From Phycisphaeraceae bacterium (GTDB taxonomy: Bacteria > Planctomycetota > Phycisphaerae > Phycisphaerales > UBA1924): a DNA stretch of 64,000 bases. The notes under the pieces were generated by a model. It searched no databases and had not been told where the DNA came from. It saw only the letters and a list, made by a program, of their open reading frames with translations. Made by a program: the position numbers and the translations under genes. The stretch's first letter is position 1, and each line of letters opens with the position of its first letter. The stretch lies in the NCBI GenBank assembly GCA_019636615.1, contig JAHBXF010000002.1:994001-1058000 (forward strand). The letters run 5' to 3'. Shown piece after piece: positions 36,361-44,383 of this stretch.

Positions 36361-36392
36361 AAAAAACCGCCGGGACGTGAGTCCCGGCGGTT
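36361..36392 (-). terminator. Intrinsic terminator of dockerin gene copy 3
   Basis: A 12-bp stem (36365-36376 with 36381-36392, core CCGCCGGGAC) around GTGA, followed by Ts on the minus strand (A-run 36361-36366). It lies 110 bp past the stop at 36503. Confidence 0.9.
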
Positions 36393-36494
36393 CAAGGGGT
36401 GTCTGAATGTCCCATCAGAGCGGTGCGCTGTTTCACCTTGTTTTCGCCAGAGCCAATGGCTCGTGCGGGTGAACACATGCCCCGTTCATCGGGG

Positions 36495-37143
36495 AGGTCG
36501 GCTTAGCAGCCGCCCTGCTCCCAGACGATGAAGAAGAACTCGACGTCGGAACCATCGACGCCGCCGTCCTCGTTCACGTCGGAGCAGCCTTCGGCGTTCT
36601 CCCAGTCGATGAAGAACGCTTCGACGTCGCCGCCGTCCACGCCGCCGTCCTGGTTGTAGTCGGCAGCGCAGGGGGAGCAGCCGCCGCCCGAGCACTCTTC
36701 AAGGCCTTCGAAGAAGAAGGTGAAGTTCGCCGGGAGCGATGAGCCCGAGGTGCTGCGGGCGTGCCAGCGGCCATCCACCGGGTTGATGCAGCAGAGGCCC
36801 ACGGCCATGTAGTACACACCGGCGGACAGGTTGCCCTGCTGACCGGCGAAGTCAACGCCGCCCACGCCGAAACGGGCCGGAGCCACGTCGCCCCAGGAGA
36901 TCTGGGAGAAGAGGCCAGCGCCGGCGTCGTCCATCGGGGGGGTGAGGCCTTCGGAGGCGATCACGTTGCCGCTGCCGTCGAAGACGACCACGTCGGTGTC
37001 GCTGTTGACGAAGGAGCCGGTGAAGTCAACGTCCACGTAGGGACCGGTGGCAAACTCGTTGCCGTCGTCGTTGACGTCAGAGCAGACCTCGAAGCGGTAC
37101 CAGACAACCCAGTTCGGGTCCATGTCCGCCTCGGGGGGGTTGG
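36495..37143. repeat. 649-bp duplicated block, member 2 (3' part of copy 3)
   Basis: Counterpart of 33948-34596. Outside this block the two genes differ at scattered positions, while inside I see none, including silent sites, which points to recent gene conversion or a very recent crossover. Confidence 0.88.
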
Positions 37144-38431
37144 CGCTGAGCTGGGTCAGGTCGCCCAGGTCGTAGATGGTGCTGTCCACGTTGGGGGGCA
37201 CCGAGGCCGCCAGGGGCGTGCCGTTGGTGTTGGTGTTGAAGCGCAGTCGCAGGGCGCCGCCGGGGCCGGCCGAGTTGGCCGAGTAGGAGGGGCCGAAGAC
37301 GCCGTCGCCGGAGGTGATGGCCACGAGGTACTCGTTGCTGGCCAGGAGTTCACCGCTGCGCCCGTCGTAGTCGAGCCCGCCGACGCCGCCGCGGCGGCCG
37401 ACGCCGAAGGAGACCTGGGCGTTGTCGCCGCTGCCGCTGTTGGCATCGTCACGCAGGAGCGCGCCGGTGCCGTACTGGTAGACAGCGAAGGAGGCGTCGA
37501 CGCCGGAGCCTTCGGTGTCGATGTCAAGGAACTGCAGCGCGGCGTCGGTGGCGTCGCCGTTGATGCAGAACTTGTACCACTTCACCTCGCCGGGGGCGGC
37601 GGTGTGGTTGACGGTGGTGAAGCCGTCGTTCAGGCAGCCCAGGTCGGTGATGCCGGGAGGATCGGGAAGGGTGACTTCACCGCTGAGGATGCCGTACCAG
37701 CCCGGACCGCCGGCGGCGCCGGAGGTGGCGATGGTGCGGTGCTCGTGCGTCGCGGCGACGCCCGTGGGGATCGAGGGGCAACCACCCGCGAAGTACGGGG
37801 TGATGTTCTGGTTGAGCGTGTTCCAGGCGATGCTGGGGCTGCCGCTGCCGACGGTGAGGTCGTTGGCGTAGCCGGGGAGGAAGGCGTTGGCCGCGCCCGT
37901 CCAGACGGACGTGGTGTTCTCGTCGAGGATGGTGAAGCGCATGAAGATCTGGTCGTCGGTGTCGGGCACCGGGATGCTCACCGGGAGGGTGAACCAGGAG
38001 TAGATGCCCGAGCCCGAGCCGGCGAAGTTGATGGAGTAGGAAGCGAAGGGGGCCGCGCCCTGCAGGATGTCGGTGGCATTGCAGAAGTCGGCGCTCTCGT
38101 AGAACTCGAAGCGCATCGTGCAGTTCCAGCCGGGGGAGAACTGACCGACGCCGACGTTGATCTGGGTGATCACGCGGCCGGTTTCACCGGCCCAGGGGCC
38201 GCCGACAAAGTTGATATCGTCGAGCATGTCGTAGACCGCGCCGAAGAAGCCCAGGTTGACACCGGGGAATCGGCCGTTGGACCAGACGGGGCTCAGACGC
38301 TCGCCGTACTGGGGCGCACCCGCACGGACAGCAACGATGTTCGAGATGTCGATCGGTTGAGGGTTGGACGTTTGGGCAGACGCCGAGGCGGCGGCGCCGG
38401 CCAGAGCAGCAATCAGCAGACACTTCTTCAT
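36503..38431 (-). CDS. Secreted GC-type dockerin protein, copy 3
   Basis: 642 residues, exactly the length of copy 2. The signal peptide is MKKCLLIAALAGAAASASA. The mature protein differs from copy 2 at scattered positions in the first two thirds (for example FNGSG/FAGSG, DQNTT/DENTT, LTPNVAPP/LNQNITPY). From the LTQLSANPP region to the stop it is identical. The same AGGAG site lies 6 bp before the ATG. It is likely to do the same job as copy 2, perhaps with altered ligand surface in the N-terminal domain. It has its own terminator. Confidence 0.85.
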   Translation of the reverse strand: MKKCLLIAALAGAAASASAQTSNPQPIDISNIVAVRAGAPQYGERLSPVWSNGRFPGVNLGFFGAVYDMLDDINFVGGPWAGETGRVITQINVGVGQFSPGWNCTMRFEFYESADFCNATDILQGAAPFASYSINFAGSGSGIYSWFTLPVSIPVPDTDDQIFMRFTILDENTTSVWTGAANAFLPGYANDLTVGSGSPSIAWNTLNQNITPYFAGGCPSIPTGVAATHEHRTIATSGAAGGPGWYGILSGEVTLPDPPGITDLGCLNDGFTTVNHTAAPGEVKWYKFCINGDATDAALQFLDIDTEGSGVDASFAVYQYGTGALLRDDANSGSGDNAQVSFGVGRRGGVGGLDYDGRSGELLASNEYLVAITSGDGVFGPSYSANSAGPGGALRLRFNTNTNGTPLAASVPPNVDSTIYDLGDLTQLSANPPEADMDPNWVVWYRFEVCSDVNDDGNEFATGPYVDVDFTGSFVNSDTDVVVFDGSGNVIASEGLTPPMDDAGAGLFSQISWGDVAPARFGVGGVDFAGQQGNLSAGVYYMAVGLCCINPVDGRWHARSTSGSSLPANFTFFFEGLEECSGGGCSPCAADYNQDGGVDGGDVEAFFIDWENAEGCSDVNEDGGVDGSDVEFFFIVWEQGGC

Positions 38432-38906
38432 CAGACACTCCTCTAGTGGAAAGTGCTCGGGCCTCCATCGGCCCGAATTGGGGGGAATCCAAAACCACGA
38501 ACGAGCAATCAACCCGATCGGGACGAGACCTCGCCGCAATGGGCATGCCCAAGCGGAAAAGGAATCGACCCCTCACGAGGGTGATTGCGAACACATCAGA
38601 CTGGACATTGATCTCCGGACTCGGTACTGGACATATGGCTCATCGGAAGGAATCGGAACGAATGACTCACGCGGTACGCACAATGAGCGCCGCCGAAGCG
38701 GCAATACCCCCAGTCGGAACTCCTAGACAGCATAACCGATCAAAGCCGACTTGCAAGCACAATCTTCGCAGAATTTCAATCAGAGACTTCAACTTCTCCG
38801 CGCTGTTGAGCAGAGGATGCCGTTTTTGCGTCTCATCGCGCTTGTTCCCGGACGTTGAAGCCCGGCCGTGGACTTCCCTGGTGAACGCGACGGGATGGCC
38901 GCGCAG
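38432..38906. other. Spacer upstream of dockerin copy 3
   Basis: 475 bp, nearly the same length as the spacer before copy 2 (476 bp), with no supported gene. It presumably holds the copy 3 promoter. The equal spacing fits duplication of a unit made of terminator, gene and leader. Confidence 0.45.
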
Positions 38907-38936
38907 AAAAAACCGCCGGGAGCGAACTCCCGGCGG
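38907..38936 (-). terminator. Orphan intrinsic terminator
   Basis: The stem CCGCCGGGAG / CTCCCGGCGG (38913-38922 with 38927-38936), loop CGAA, is followed by six Ts on the minus strand. It closely resembles the copy 3 terminator (same A-run, then CCGCCGGGA and TCCCGGCGG arms). No credible minus-strand gene lies just to its right. Confidence 0.85.
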
Positions 38937-38939
38937 TCC

Positions 38940-39493
38940 GAGGGAATGTCTGAGTCGTATGTCTGTTCGACGCCCGTCCGCGTCGTACGGTCATAGTTTT
39001 CGACTCAGCAAACTTGCGAATTGAACGCCGCTCCATGCGTCGAAACGGAGATGGAGGGCCGCCGCTGGAGTGCGCGCAGCGCTGGTGCACCCATGAAAAT
39101 GAACGAACACTACCGGCTGACGCTCAGAGAATGACACCACTGACGCTCGCGAGTTTGCGGGCAGCGATGACACATCGGAGGTCGGAGTACGGCTCGAGCG
39201 ATCCAGCGTACTGGATGCACTCCCGCGCGTGTTCCGTCAGACACACATCCTGACGGCGCGGCAAGGGAATGTCGAACACCACGGACACGCCCGACAGTTT
39301 CGGGCGAGGGATACCCGTCCCACGAGGGTCGACATTCCCATGTACGCGATCATCGGAAAGCGGTTTCCTCAAATCGCAGTGAAACTGCCCGGAACTTTCG
39401 CAAAGGGCCGAAAACCCCTCTCCGCGGCCATCACCATCCCCTTCTTCGGCTGGAGGCGCGGGCCCGCGGAAGACGAGTCAGGCTCTCGGTGGT
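38940..39493. other. Non-coding region right of the dockerin array
   Basis: About 550 bp. The two short frames here (an 82-residue one at 39124-39372 minus and a 100-residue one at 39229-39531 plus) have no recognisable motif or ribosome site. The region may be the decayed remains of a fourth array gene, since an array-type terminator lies at its left end, but I could not align it to the paralogues by eye. Confidence 0.4.
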
Positions 39494-40492
39494 TCAGAGC
39501 GACCCGGCATAGGCGGAGAATGACTCTTTGAAGGGCCGCGGGCGGAAGTTGAGGTCTGTCCGGGCCTTCGCCAGCGAGGCGGTGGAATCCTGGGCCCCCA
39601 TACGGGCCATGCCCGCGTCGAAAGGCACCATGGCGCCCATGCCCAGTCGCTGCGCGGCGGTGGCACCCATCGCGGCGACTTCGGCGGGGAGGCCGAAGGG
39701 TTCGATCTTGCCCGCGTGGAGCGCGTCACGCATGAAGCGGAGCATGGCGGGCCAGGTGAGGGTTTCAGGGCCGACGAGGTTATAGACCTCGCCCACGGCG
39801 GCGGGGTTGTCGATGGCGCCGACGAACGCCCGCGCGACATCCTCGACGGCGACGGGCTGAACCAGGGGATCGACCTGCTGCACGGGGCCCAGTGGCACAC
39901 TCTTGTCTTCGACGCCGCGCGTGAAGTACGGGATGAAGAGGTACGGGGGCATCTCGCCGGTGATGATCTTCTTCATCATCTGCGTGAACTCGCCGGCGGG
40001 GCCGTGGATGAGACCCGGGCGGAAGATCGTCCACTGGCGGTCGCTCATGCGGACGATGGATTCTGCTTCGAACTTGGTTCGCTGGTAGTCGCTCACGCCG
40101 TTGGGGGTGACGGAGAGGGCGGACATATGGATAAAGCGGGGCACGCCGGCGTTCACGCAGGCATCGACCATGGCCCGTGTTGCCTCGACGTGCGCCTGTC
40201 GGAACGTGACCGCGCGGCCGGAGGCCATGTCGCGGGTTTCGCGGATAATCCCGATGAGGTGGATGCAGGCGTGGGCGCCCTGGGCGAGGTCGGCCAGGCG
40301 CGCGGCGTCGGATACGTCGCCGATGACGAGGCGCAGCGAGCCGTCGTCCCGCCTGGGGAGCACAGCACGGGCCTTTTCGCGGTCGCGCACCAGCGCCCGC
40401 ACGTGGTACCCGCTGGAAAGGAGTTGGGCAACGATGGAACGGCCAACGAACCCGCTCGCGCCTGTGACCGCCACTGTTCTCGAATCGCTCAT
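39494..40492 (-). CDS. NAD(P)-binding epimerase/reductase, NDUFA9-like
   Basis: 332 residues, atypical short-chain dehydrogenase fold. The nucleotide-binding motif TGASGFVG is at 10-17, GDVSDAARL and HLIGIIRE follow, and the active-site region has DYQRTKFEAE with Tyr and Lys (YxxxK-like). The pattern is that of complex I NDUFA9-like proteins, which bind NAD(P) and often lack clear catalysis, and which in bacteria act in lipid or quinone-linked reactions. The frame remains open upstream but the ATG at 40492 gives the family start. It is divergent from the next ABC gene. Confidence 0.85.
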   Translation of the reverse strand: MSDSRTVAVTGASGFVGRSIVAQLLSSGYHVRALVRDREKARAVLPRRDDGSLRLVIGDVSDAARLADLAQGAHACIHLIGIIRETRDMASGRAVTFRQAHVEATRAMVDACVNAGVPRFIHMSALSVTPNGVSDYQRTKFEAESIVRMSDRQWTIFRPGLIHGPAGEFTQMMKKIITGEMPPYLFIPYFTRGVEDKSVPLGPVQQVDPLVQPVAVEDVARAFVGAIDNPAAVGEVYNLVGPETLTWPAMLRFMRDALHAGKIEPFGLPAEVAAMGATAAQRLGMGAMVPFDAGMARMGAQDSTASLAKARTDLNFRPRPFKESFSAYAGSL

Positions 40493-40576
40493 GCCTGCTT
40501 TCGTCCCTTTTCGGGTGGAAGAACGCCGGGATCGGATCTGCGATTCCGGGGGGAATAAGGTAGGCAGCGGAGTAGT

Positions 40577-41419
40577 GTGGATGGGCGCCACGGGTACACT
40601 CCCACCGCATTGTCTCTCACCTTTGCAGAAGTACATTTTTCCTTTCGCCCCGGCGGCGGGGCTGAGGTGCTGCGCGGGGTAAACGCCACGGCCCCGCGCG
40701 GGGCGCTCACAGCGCTGGTCGGGCCCAACGGGGCGGGCAAGTCGACCATGTTGCGGCTGGGGCTGGGGCTGCTCACGGCGCCACGGGGACGGGTGCTGCT
40801 GGATGGTGACGATGTCTCGCGGATGCCGGCCAAGGTGCGGTCGCGGCGCGCTGCCTATGTGCCCCAGCGAGGCGAAGCGGCTCTGGGGCTGACGTGCGGT
40901 GACGTTGTGAGGCTGGGGCGGTATTCGTGCCGCGAGGGTGGACGGGGAGAATCGCTGGCTCGCGTGCTGGAGGAGGTTGAGTTGTCGGCGCTGGAAAGGG
41001 CTCCATTCCGCACAATGAGCGCGGGGCAGCGGCAGAGAACCATCCTGGCGCGCGCTTTGTACCAGTTGGATGGGGTTGATCCCGGCTGCTGTGCGCTGCT
41101 GGCCGACGAGCCGGTGAGCGCGATGGACCCGCGGCACGCGGAGCGGGCGCTGTCACGGCTTGGCGAGATGGCGCGGGCGGGGGCGTGTGTCTTTGTGGTG
41201 CTGCATGATCTGGCGATGGTGCTGCGTCATGCCGGGTGGGTGATCCTGCTGAGTGACCGGGGAAGCGTGCTGGCGGAGGGGACGCCCGCGACAACCCTCA
41301 CAGCCGGGGCGCTGGGGTCGCTGTATGGCGCGGCGTTTGATGTGATCGAGCACGAGGGTCGGCCGGTCGCGCTGCACCCGAGGGGCGACGGCCCCAAACA
41401 GACACGGGGCGTCGGGTGA
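40577..41419 (+). CDS. ABC transporter ATPase, FecE/HmuV-like
   Basis: 280 residues. Walker A GPNGAGKST, Q-loop VPQRGEAALGLT, signature MSAGQRQRTILARAL (an MSAGQ variant of LSGGQ), Walker B ALLADEPVSAMDP and H-loop VVLHDLAMVLRHA. This is the ATPase type of iron, heme or cobalamin importers. No permease or binding protein is adjacent, so it is an orphan in this window. The start is GTG at 40577 with GGAG just upstream; it is 84 bp from the divergent reductase gene. Confidence 0.85.
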   Translation: MDGRHGYTPTALSLTFAEVHFSFRPGGGAEVLRGVNATAPRGALTALVGPNGAGKSTMLRLGLGLLTAPRGRVLLDGDDVSRMPAKVRSRRAAYVPQRGEAALGLTCGDVVRLGRYSCREGGRGESLARVLEEVELSALERAPFRTMSAGQRQRTILARALYQLDGVDPGCCALLADEPVSAMDPRHAERALSRLGEMARAGACVFVVLHDLAMVLRHAGWVILLSDRGSVLAEGTPATTLTAGALGSLYGAAFDVIEHEGRPVALHPRGDGPKQTRGVG

Positions 41420-41434
41420 ACTATCCTACCGGCG

Positions 41435-42337
41435 ATGAACCTGCGTCAAATTCTGCAGCAATACGGGTTTCTCATCTACCCGCTCCTGGTCTTCGGGCTG
41501 CCGGTGCTGGCGCGCGTCTTCAAAACTCTCTCTGAACAGTCGCAGAAGCGGCGTGCGGAGATTGAACGTGAACGCCGTTTGCTGGAAGCGCTCCGCACCG
41601 GTCAGCCCGTGCCCGAGCCGGTTGCGGTGAAGACACCGCCGAAGCGCGCAGGACGCGAATCACTCGAAGAACTCGCGGCCAAGCGGCGCGCGGAACTCGC
41701 GCGTCAACGCACCGCCGCGCAGGCAAACCGCCCCCAGCGCGGTGCTGGCACGCAGGCAAGGCCGGCGCCTGTGGGCGGAGGACGCGCGGAGGCGAGCGGC
41801 GGCAGAGACCTCCCAAGATCGCAGGGCACCCCGCAATCGCCGGGGAGGATGGGGGTTCCGAGCGAGGTTTCGCGTTCGCCCGGCGAACTGACGATGCCCG
41901 GAGAACGCTCCACCTCGGAGCCGCGCCAGCCGCAAGCGCCTTCTCGGGGGCGCGCCACGGCCTCTGCGCCGCAGGAGGTACCCCGTCAACCGCAACCGAC
42001 ACGGGGGGCGCAGGCGGGAAGGGGTCGTCAGCAGCCTGTGGCGGGCGCCCCGGCGCGATCTGCCGCGCCGGCACAGACAAGGGATGCGTTTGCGGTGCCC
42101 GGCGCCGCGCTGCCGGTTGTTGATCCGTTTGCGATCAACCGGGATGTGCATTCTGACGCACCCCGTGGCGTTCACCGAGGAACAGATGCCGCGGTGGCTC
42201 CCGCGTCGGCCAGACCGGGGCTGGGCGGCGGCACCGTGGTGGTGTCGCTGGGCCGGTCGAAAGCGGAACTCCGGCGTGCATGGCTGATGTCTGAGGTCTT
42301 CGGGCCGCCCGCGGCCATGCGTGAACCCCTGGCGTGA
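41435..42337 (+). CDS. Membrane-anchored, largely disordered protein
   Basis: The product is 300 residues. One membrane segment at about 8-28 (QYGFLIYPLLVFGLPVLARVF) is followed by a charged helix (about 35-55) and then a long Pro/Ala/Gln/Arg-rich stretch that looks disordered. A conserved-looking C-terminal tail ELRRAWLMSEVFGPPAAMRE recalls the short GPPRALR-type tails I know from other planctomycete membrane proteins. It is 15 bp downstream of the ABC gene. Function is unknown. Confidence 0.7.
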   Translation: MNLRQILQQYGFLIYPLLVFGLPVLARVFKTLSEQSQKRRAEIERERRLLEALRTGQPVPEPVAVKTPPKRAGRESLEELAAKRRAELARQRTAAQANRPQRGAGTQARPAPVGGGRAEASGGRDLPRSQGTPQSPGRMGVPSEVSRSPGELTMPGERSTSEPRQPQAPSRGRATASAPQEVPRQPQPTRGAQAGRGRQQPVAGAPARSAAPAQTRDAFAVPGAALPVVDPFAINRDVHSDAPRGVHRGTDAAVAPASARPGLGGGTVVVSLGRSKAELRRAWLMSEVFGPPAAMREPLA

Positions 42338-42846
42338 AACATCGGCGTGCTTGAGCGGGCATCGACCTTTGAGCAGTCAAGGCCCGTGATTGATTCAAGC
42401 GTAGAAGTCGATGCCGCGCCTTGGGCGGGGTGCATAGACCGGGGAGGGCGCGGGCGACCTCGTGGCGTTCTCTCGCTCGAGAAACTTCCAGAAACTGCGT
42501 GGGGGCAGGTGGTCAGGATTGGTCACCGCCGGCTCGGCCTGCTGCACCGGGGGCAAGGCAGGACGGGTGGTGCACCGCGGCTTTTCGCAGTGCGTATGCA
42601 AGAGCCATGCGGCGGGTGAGAAGGCGCTGTTCTGAGTGTTGGTGTCGATCACGGCACCAGAACCCATTACGAGCGGCGGGCCACGCACCGTGCCGCGGCG
42701 GGGTCCTGAAATACCCGGCTGCCTGATACGCTTGGCGGGGTCTTCTCGGGCGTGCGTGAACGTGAGCGCCGGTTGTGAGGGCGTGATGCGGGGTGTGAAC
42801 ACGTCTCGTGGCCAGGAAGCCTCGGTGTTGGGAGGTATGCAAGCGC
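42338..42846. other. Non-coding region before queA
   Basis: A 509-bp gap. Open frames on both strands lack motifs and ribosome sites and have the Arg/Pro-rich look of shadows. The right end (about 42820-42835) carries the GGGAGG site of queA. I see no riboswitch fold that I could defend. Confidence 0.45.
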
Positions 42847-43977
42847 GTGCTGGCGACGAGTGAACTCGAATATGACCTGCCGGAGGGTGCCATCGCGACG
42901 GCCGCGGCGGAACCGCGCGACTCGGCGAAGATGATGGTGGTGTCTCGCGCGGGGCTAGGGACCCGCGTCCACGCGAGCGTGCGGAACCTGACCGAGTTTC
43001 TTCGCGCCGGAGACCTGCTCGTGCTGAACACGACTCGGGTGCTGCCGGCGCGGCTCGAAGGCCGGCGGGCCGACACGGGCGGGCGCATCGGCGGGCTGTA
43101 TCTGAGGACGCTTGGCGAAGGCCCCGGCAGACGGTGGGTGGTGATGCTCAAAGGCAAGAGGCTGCGAGAGGGCGTTGTCGCGGCGATGCAACCTGTGGCG
43201 CCCGGCGTGCCCGCGCTGGAGGTTGTTCTTCTCGCGCGCGCGGGCGAGGAGGCGGGCGCGTGGGAGGTCTCGCTCGGGACGCTGGGAGCCAAGAGCGATG
43301 AGTCGCTGTTCGATGTGTACGGGCGCACCCCGCTCCCGCCGTACATCCTGAAAGCACGCGAGCACCGCGGCGACACGTACGACGAAGAGACGGACAGGAA
43401 CAGGTATCAGACGGTGTTCGCGGCGCACCGGGGGTCACTGGCCGCCCCCACCGCCGGCATGCACCTCACGCCGCCGCTGCTCGACACCTTGAGCGATGCT
43501 GGTGTCGACCGGGCTGATGTTGTGCTGCACGTCGGGCTGGGCACGTTCAAGCCCGTCGAGACCGAGTTTGTTGAGCAACACCGCATGCACCGGGAATGGT
43601 GCTCGATGTCGCGCGGGGTGCGCGATGCCATTGTGAAAACACGCGCTGCGGGCGGGAGGGTGTTCTGCGTGGGAACAACAGCGGCGCGAACCGTGGAGAC
43701 CTATGCCGGGCTGGTGGCACGGGGGGAGGCCTGTGAGCAAGGCGATGGCGCCTGGCCTGAGGTGCTCGAGACGGAGATTCTGATCACACCCGGGTATGAA
43801 TGGAGGTGGACGGACGGGCTCATGACCAACTTTCACCTGCCCCGTTCGACGCTGCTGGCCATGTGCGGGTCGCTGCTGAAGGGTGGCGTGCCGGAACTCA
43901 AGGCCCACTACCGGGCCGCGCTTGAGGCGCAATACCGTTTCTTCAGTTATGGAGACGCGATGCTGATCTTGCCGTGA
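42847..43977 (+). CDS. queA: S-adenosylmethionine:tRNA ribosyltransferase-isomerase
   Basis: QueA transfers the ribosyl part of AdoMet to 7-aminomethyl-7-deazaguanine in tRNA, giving epoxyqueuosine. The 376-residue product opens with LATSELEYDLPEGAIA and contains NRYQTVFA, GSLAAPTAGMHLTP and TDGLMTNFHLPRSTLLAM, the family's conserved blocks. Its tRNA substrates include tRNA-Asp(GTC). I chose the GTG at 42847, which gives the family-typical N-terminus; a GTG 39 bases earlier would add 13 residues. Other queuosine genes are not adjacent. Confidence 0.94.
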   Translation: MLATSELEYDLPEGAIATAAAEPRDSAKMMVVSRAGLGTRVHASVRNLTEFLRAGDLLVLNTTRVLPARLEGRRADTGGRIGGLYLRTLGEGPGRRWVVMLKGKRLREGVVAAMQPVAPGVPALEVVLLARAGEEAGAWEVSLGTLGAKSDESLFDVYGRTPLPPYILKAREHRGDTYDEETDRNRYQTVFAAHRGSLAAPTAGMHLTPPLLDTLSDAGVDRADVVLHVGLGTFKPVETEFVEQHRMHREWCSMSRGVRDAIVKTRAAGGRVFCVGTTAARTVETYAGLVARGEACEQGDGAWPEVLETEILITPGYEWRWTDGLMTNFHLPRSTLLAMCGSLLKGGVPELKAHYRAALEAQYRFFSYGDAMLILP

Positions 43978-44029
43978 TGAAGCGGCGGTAGTCGGGTGGC
44001 ATGGCGGGGGCCCCGCAGACGGAGGCGCG

Positions 44030-44191
44030 ATGAGCAAGAGCCAACGGTCGAAACGGGTACACGGGACAGGGCCGACGATGCCGGGCATCAAGCGCGGCAA
44101 CCCCGCGGTCTTTGTGCTGTTTGTGGGCGGGCTGGTGGCGGTCGCGATCGTGGGGATCCTGGTCTGCTCGGGCACGATCCAACTGTGGTAG
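44030..44191 (+). CDS. 53-residue single-pass membrane protein
   Basis: A short gene with GGAGG 4 bp before the ATG. A basic N-terminus (MSKSQRSKRVHG) leads to a strong membrane helix at about 26-46 (AVFVLFVGGLVAVAIVGILV), and the protein ends GTIQLW. It lies 52 bp after queA and may be co-transcribed. There is no family assignment. Composition and the clear ribosome site make it more likely real than not. Confidence 0.6.
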   Translation: MSKSQRSKRVHGTGPTMPGIKRGNPAVFVLFVGGLVAVAIVGILVCSGTIQLW

Positions 44192-44383
44192 CCGAGTTGA
44201 GGGTGCGTCCGACGCGCTGAACCGCCCCTCGTGGGAGGCGAAGATCGAGACAGGTCGCTCAGGATGCCAGGTGCAACGGCCGATGACGACCGGGCGGATG
44301 GCCGCGCGCCTTCGCCCGAGTGGGGTGGCCGATAACCCGCTTCCCCGACGGACGCATGGGCAGCCCGGGCGAGGGTCGATGAC

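Noticed and set aside
38833..39090. 85-codon minus-strand frame over the orphan terminator
   Set aside because: It runs through the terminator hairpin, is Arg/Ser/Pro-rich and has no ribosome site.
42395..42802. 135-codon minus-strand frame upstream of queA
   Set aside because: There is no motif, ribosome site or family-like pattern, and the composition is shadow-like.
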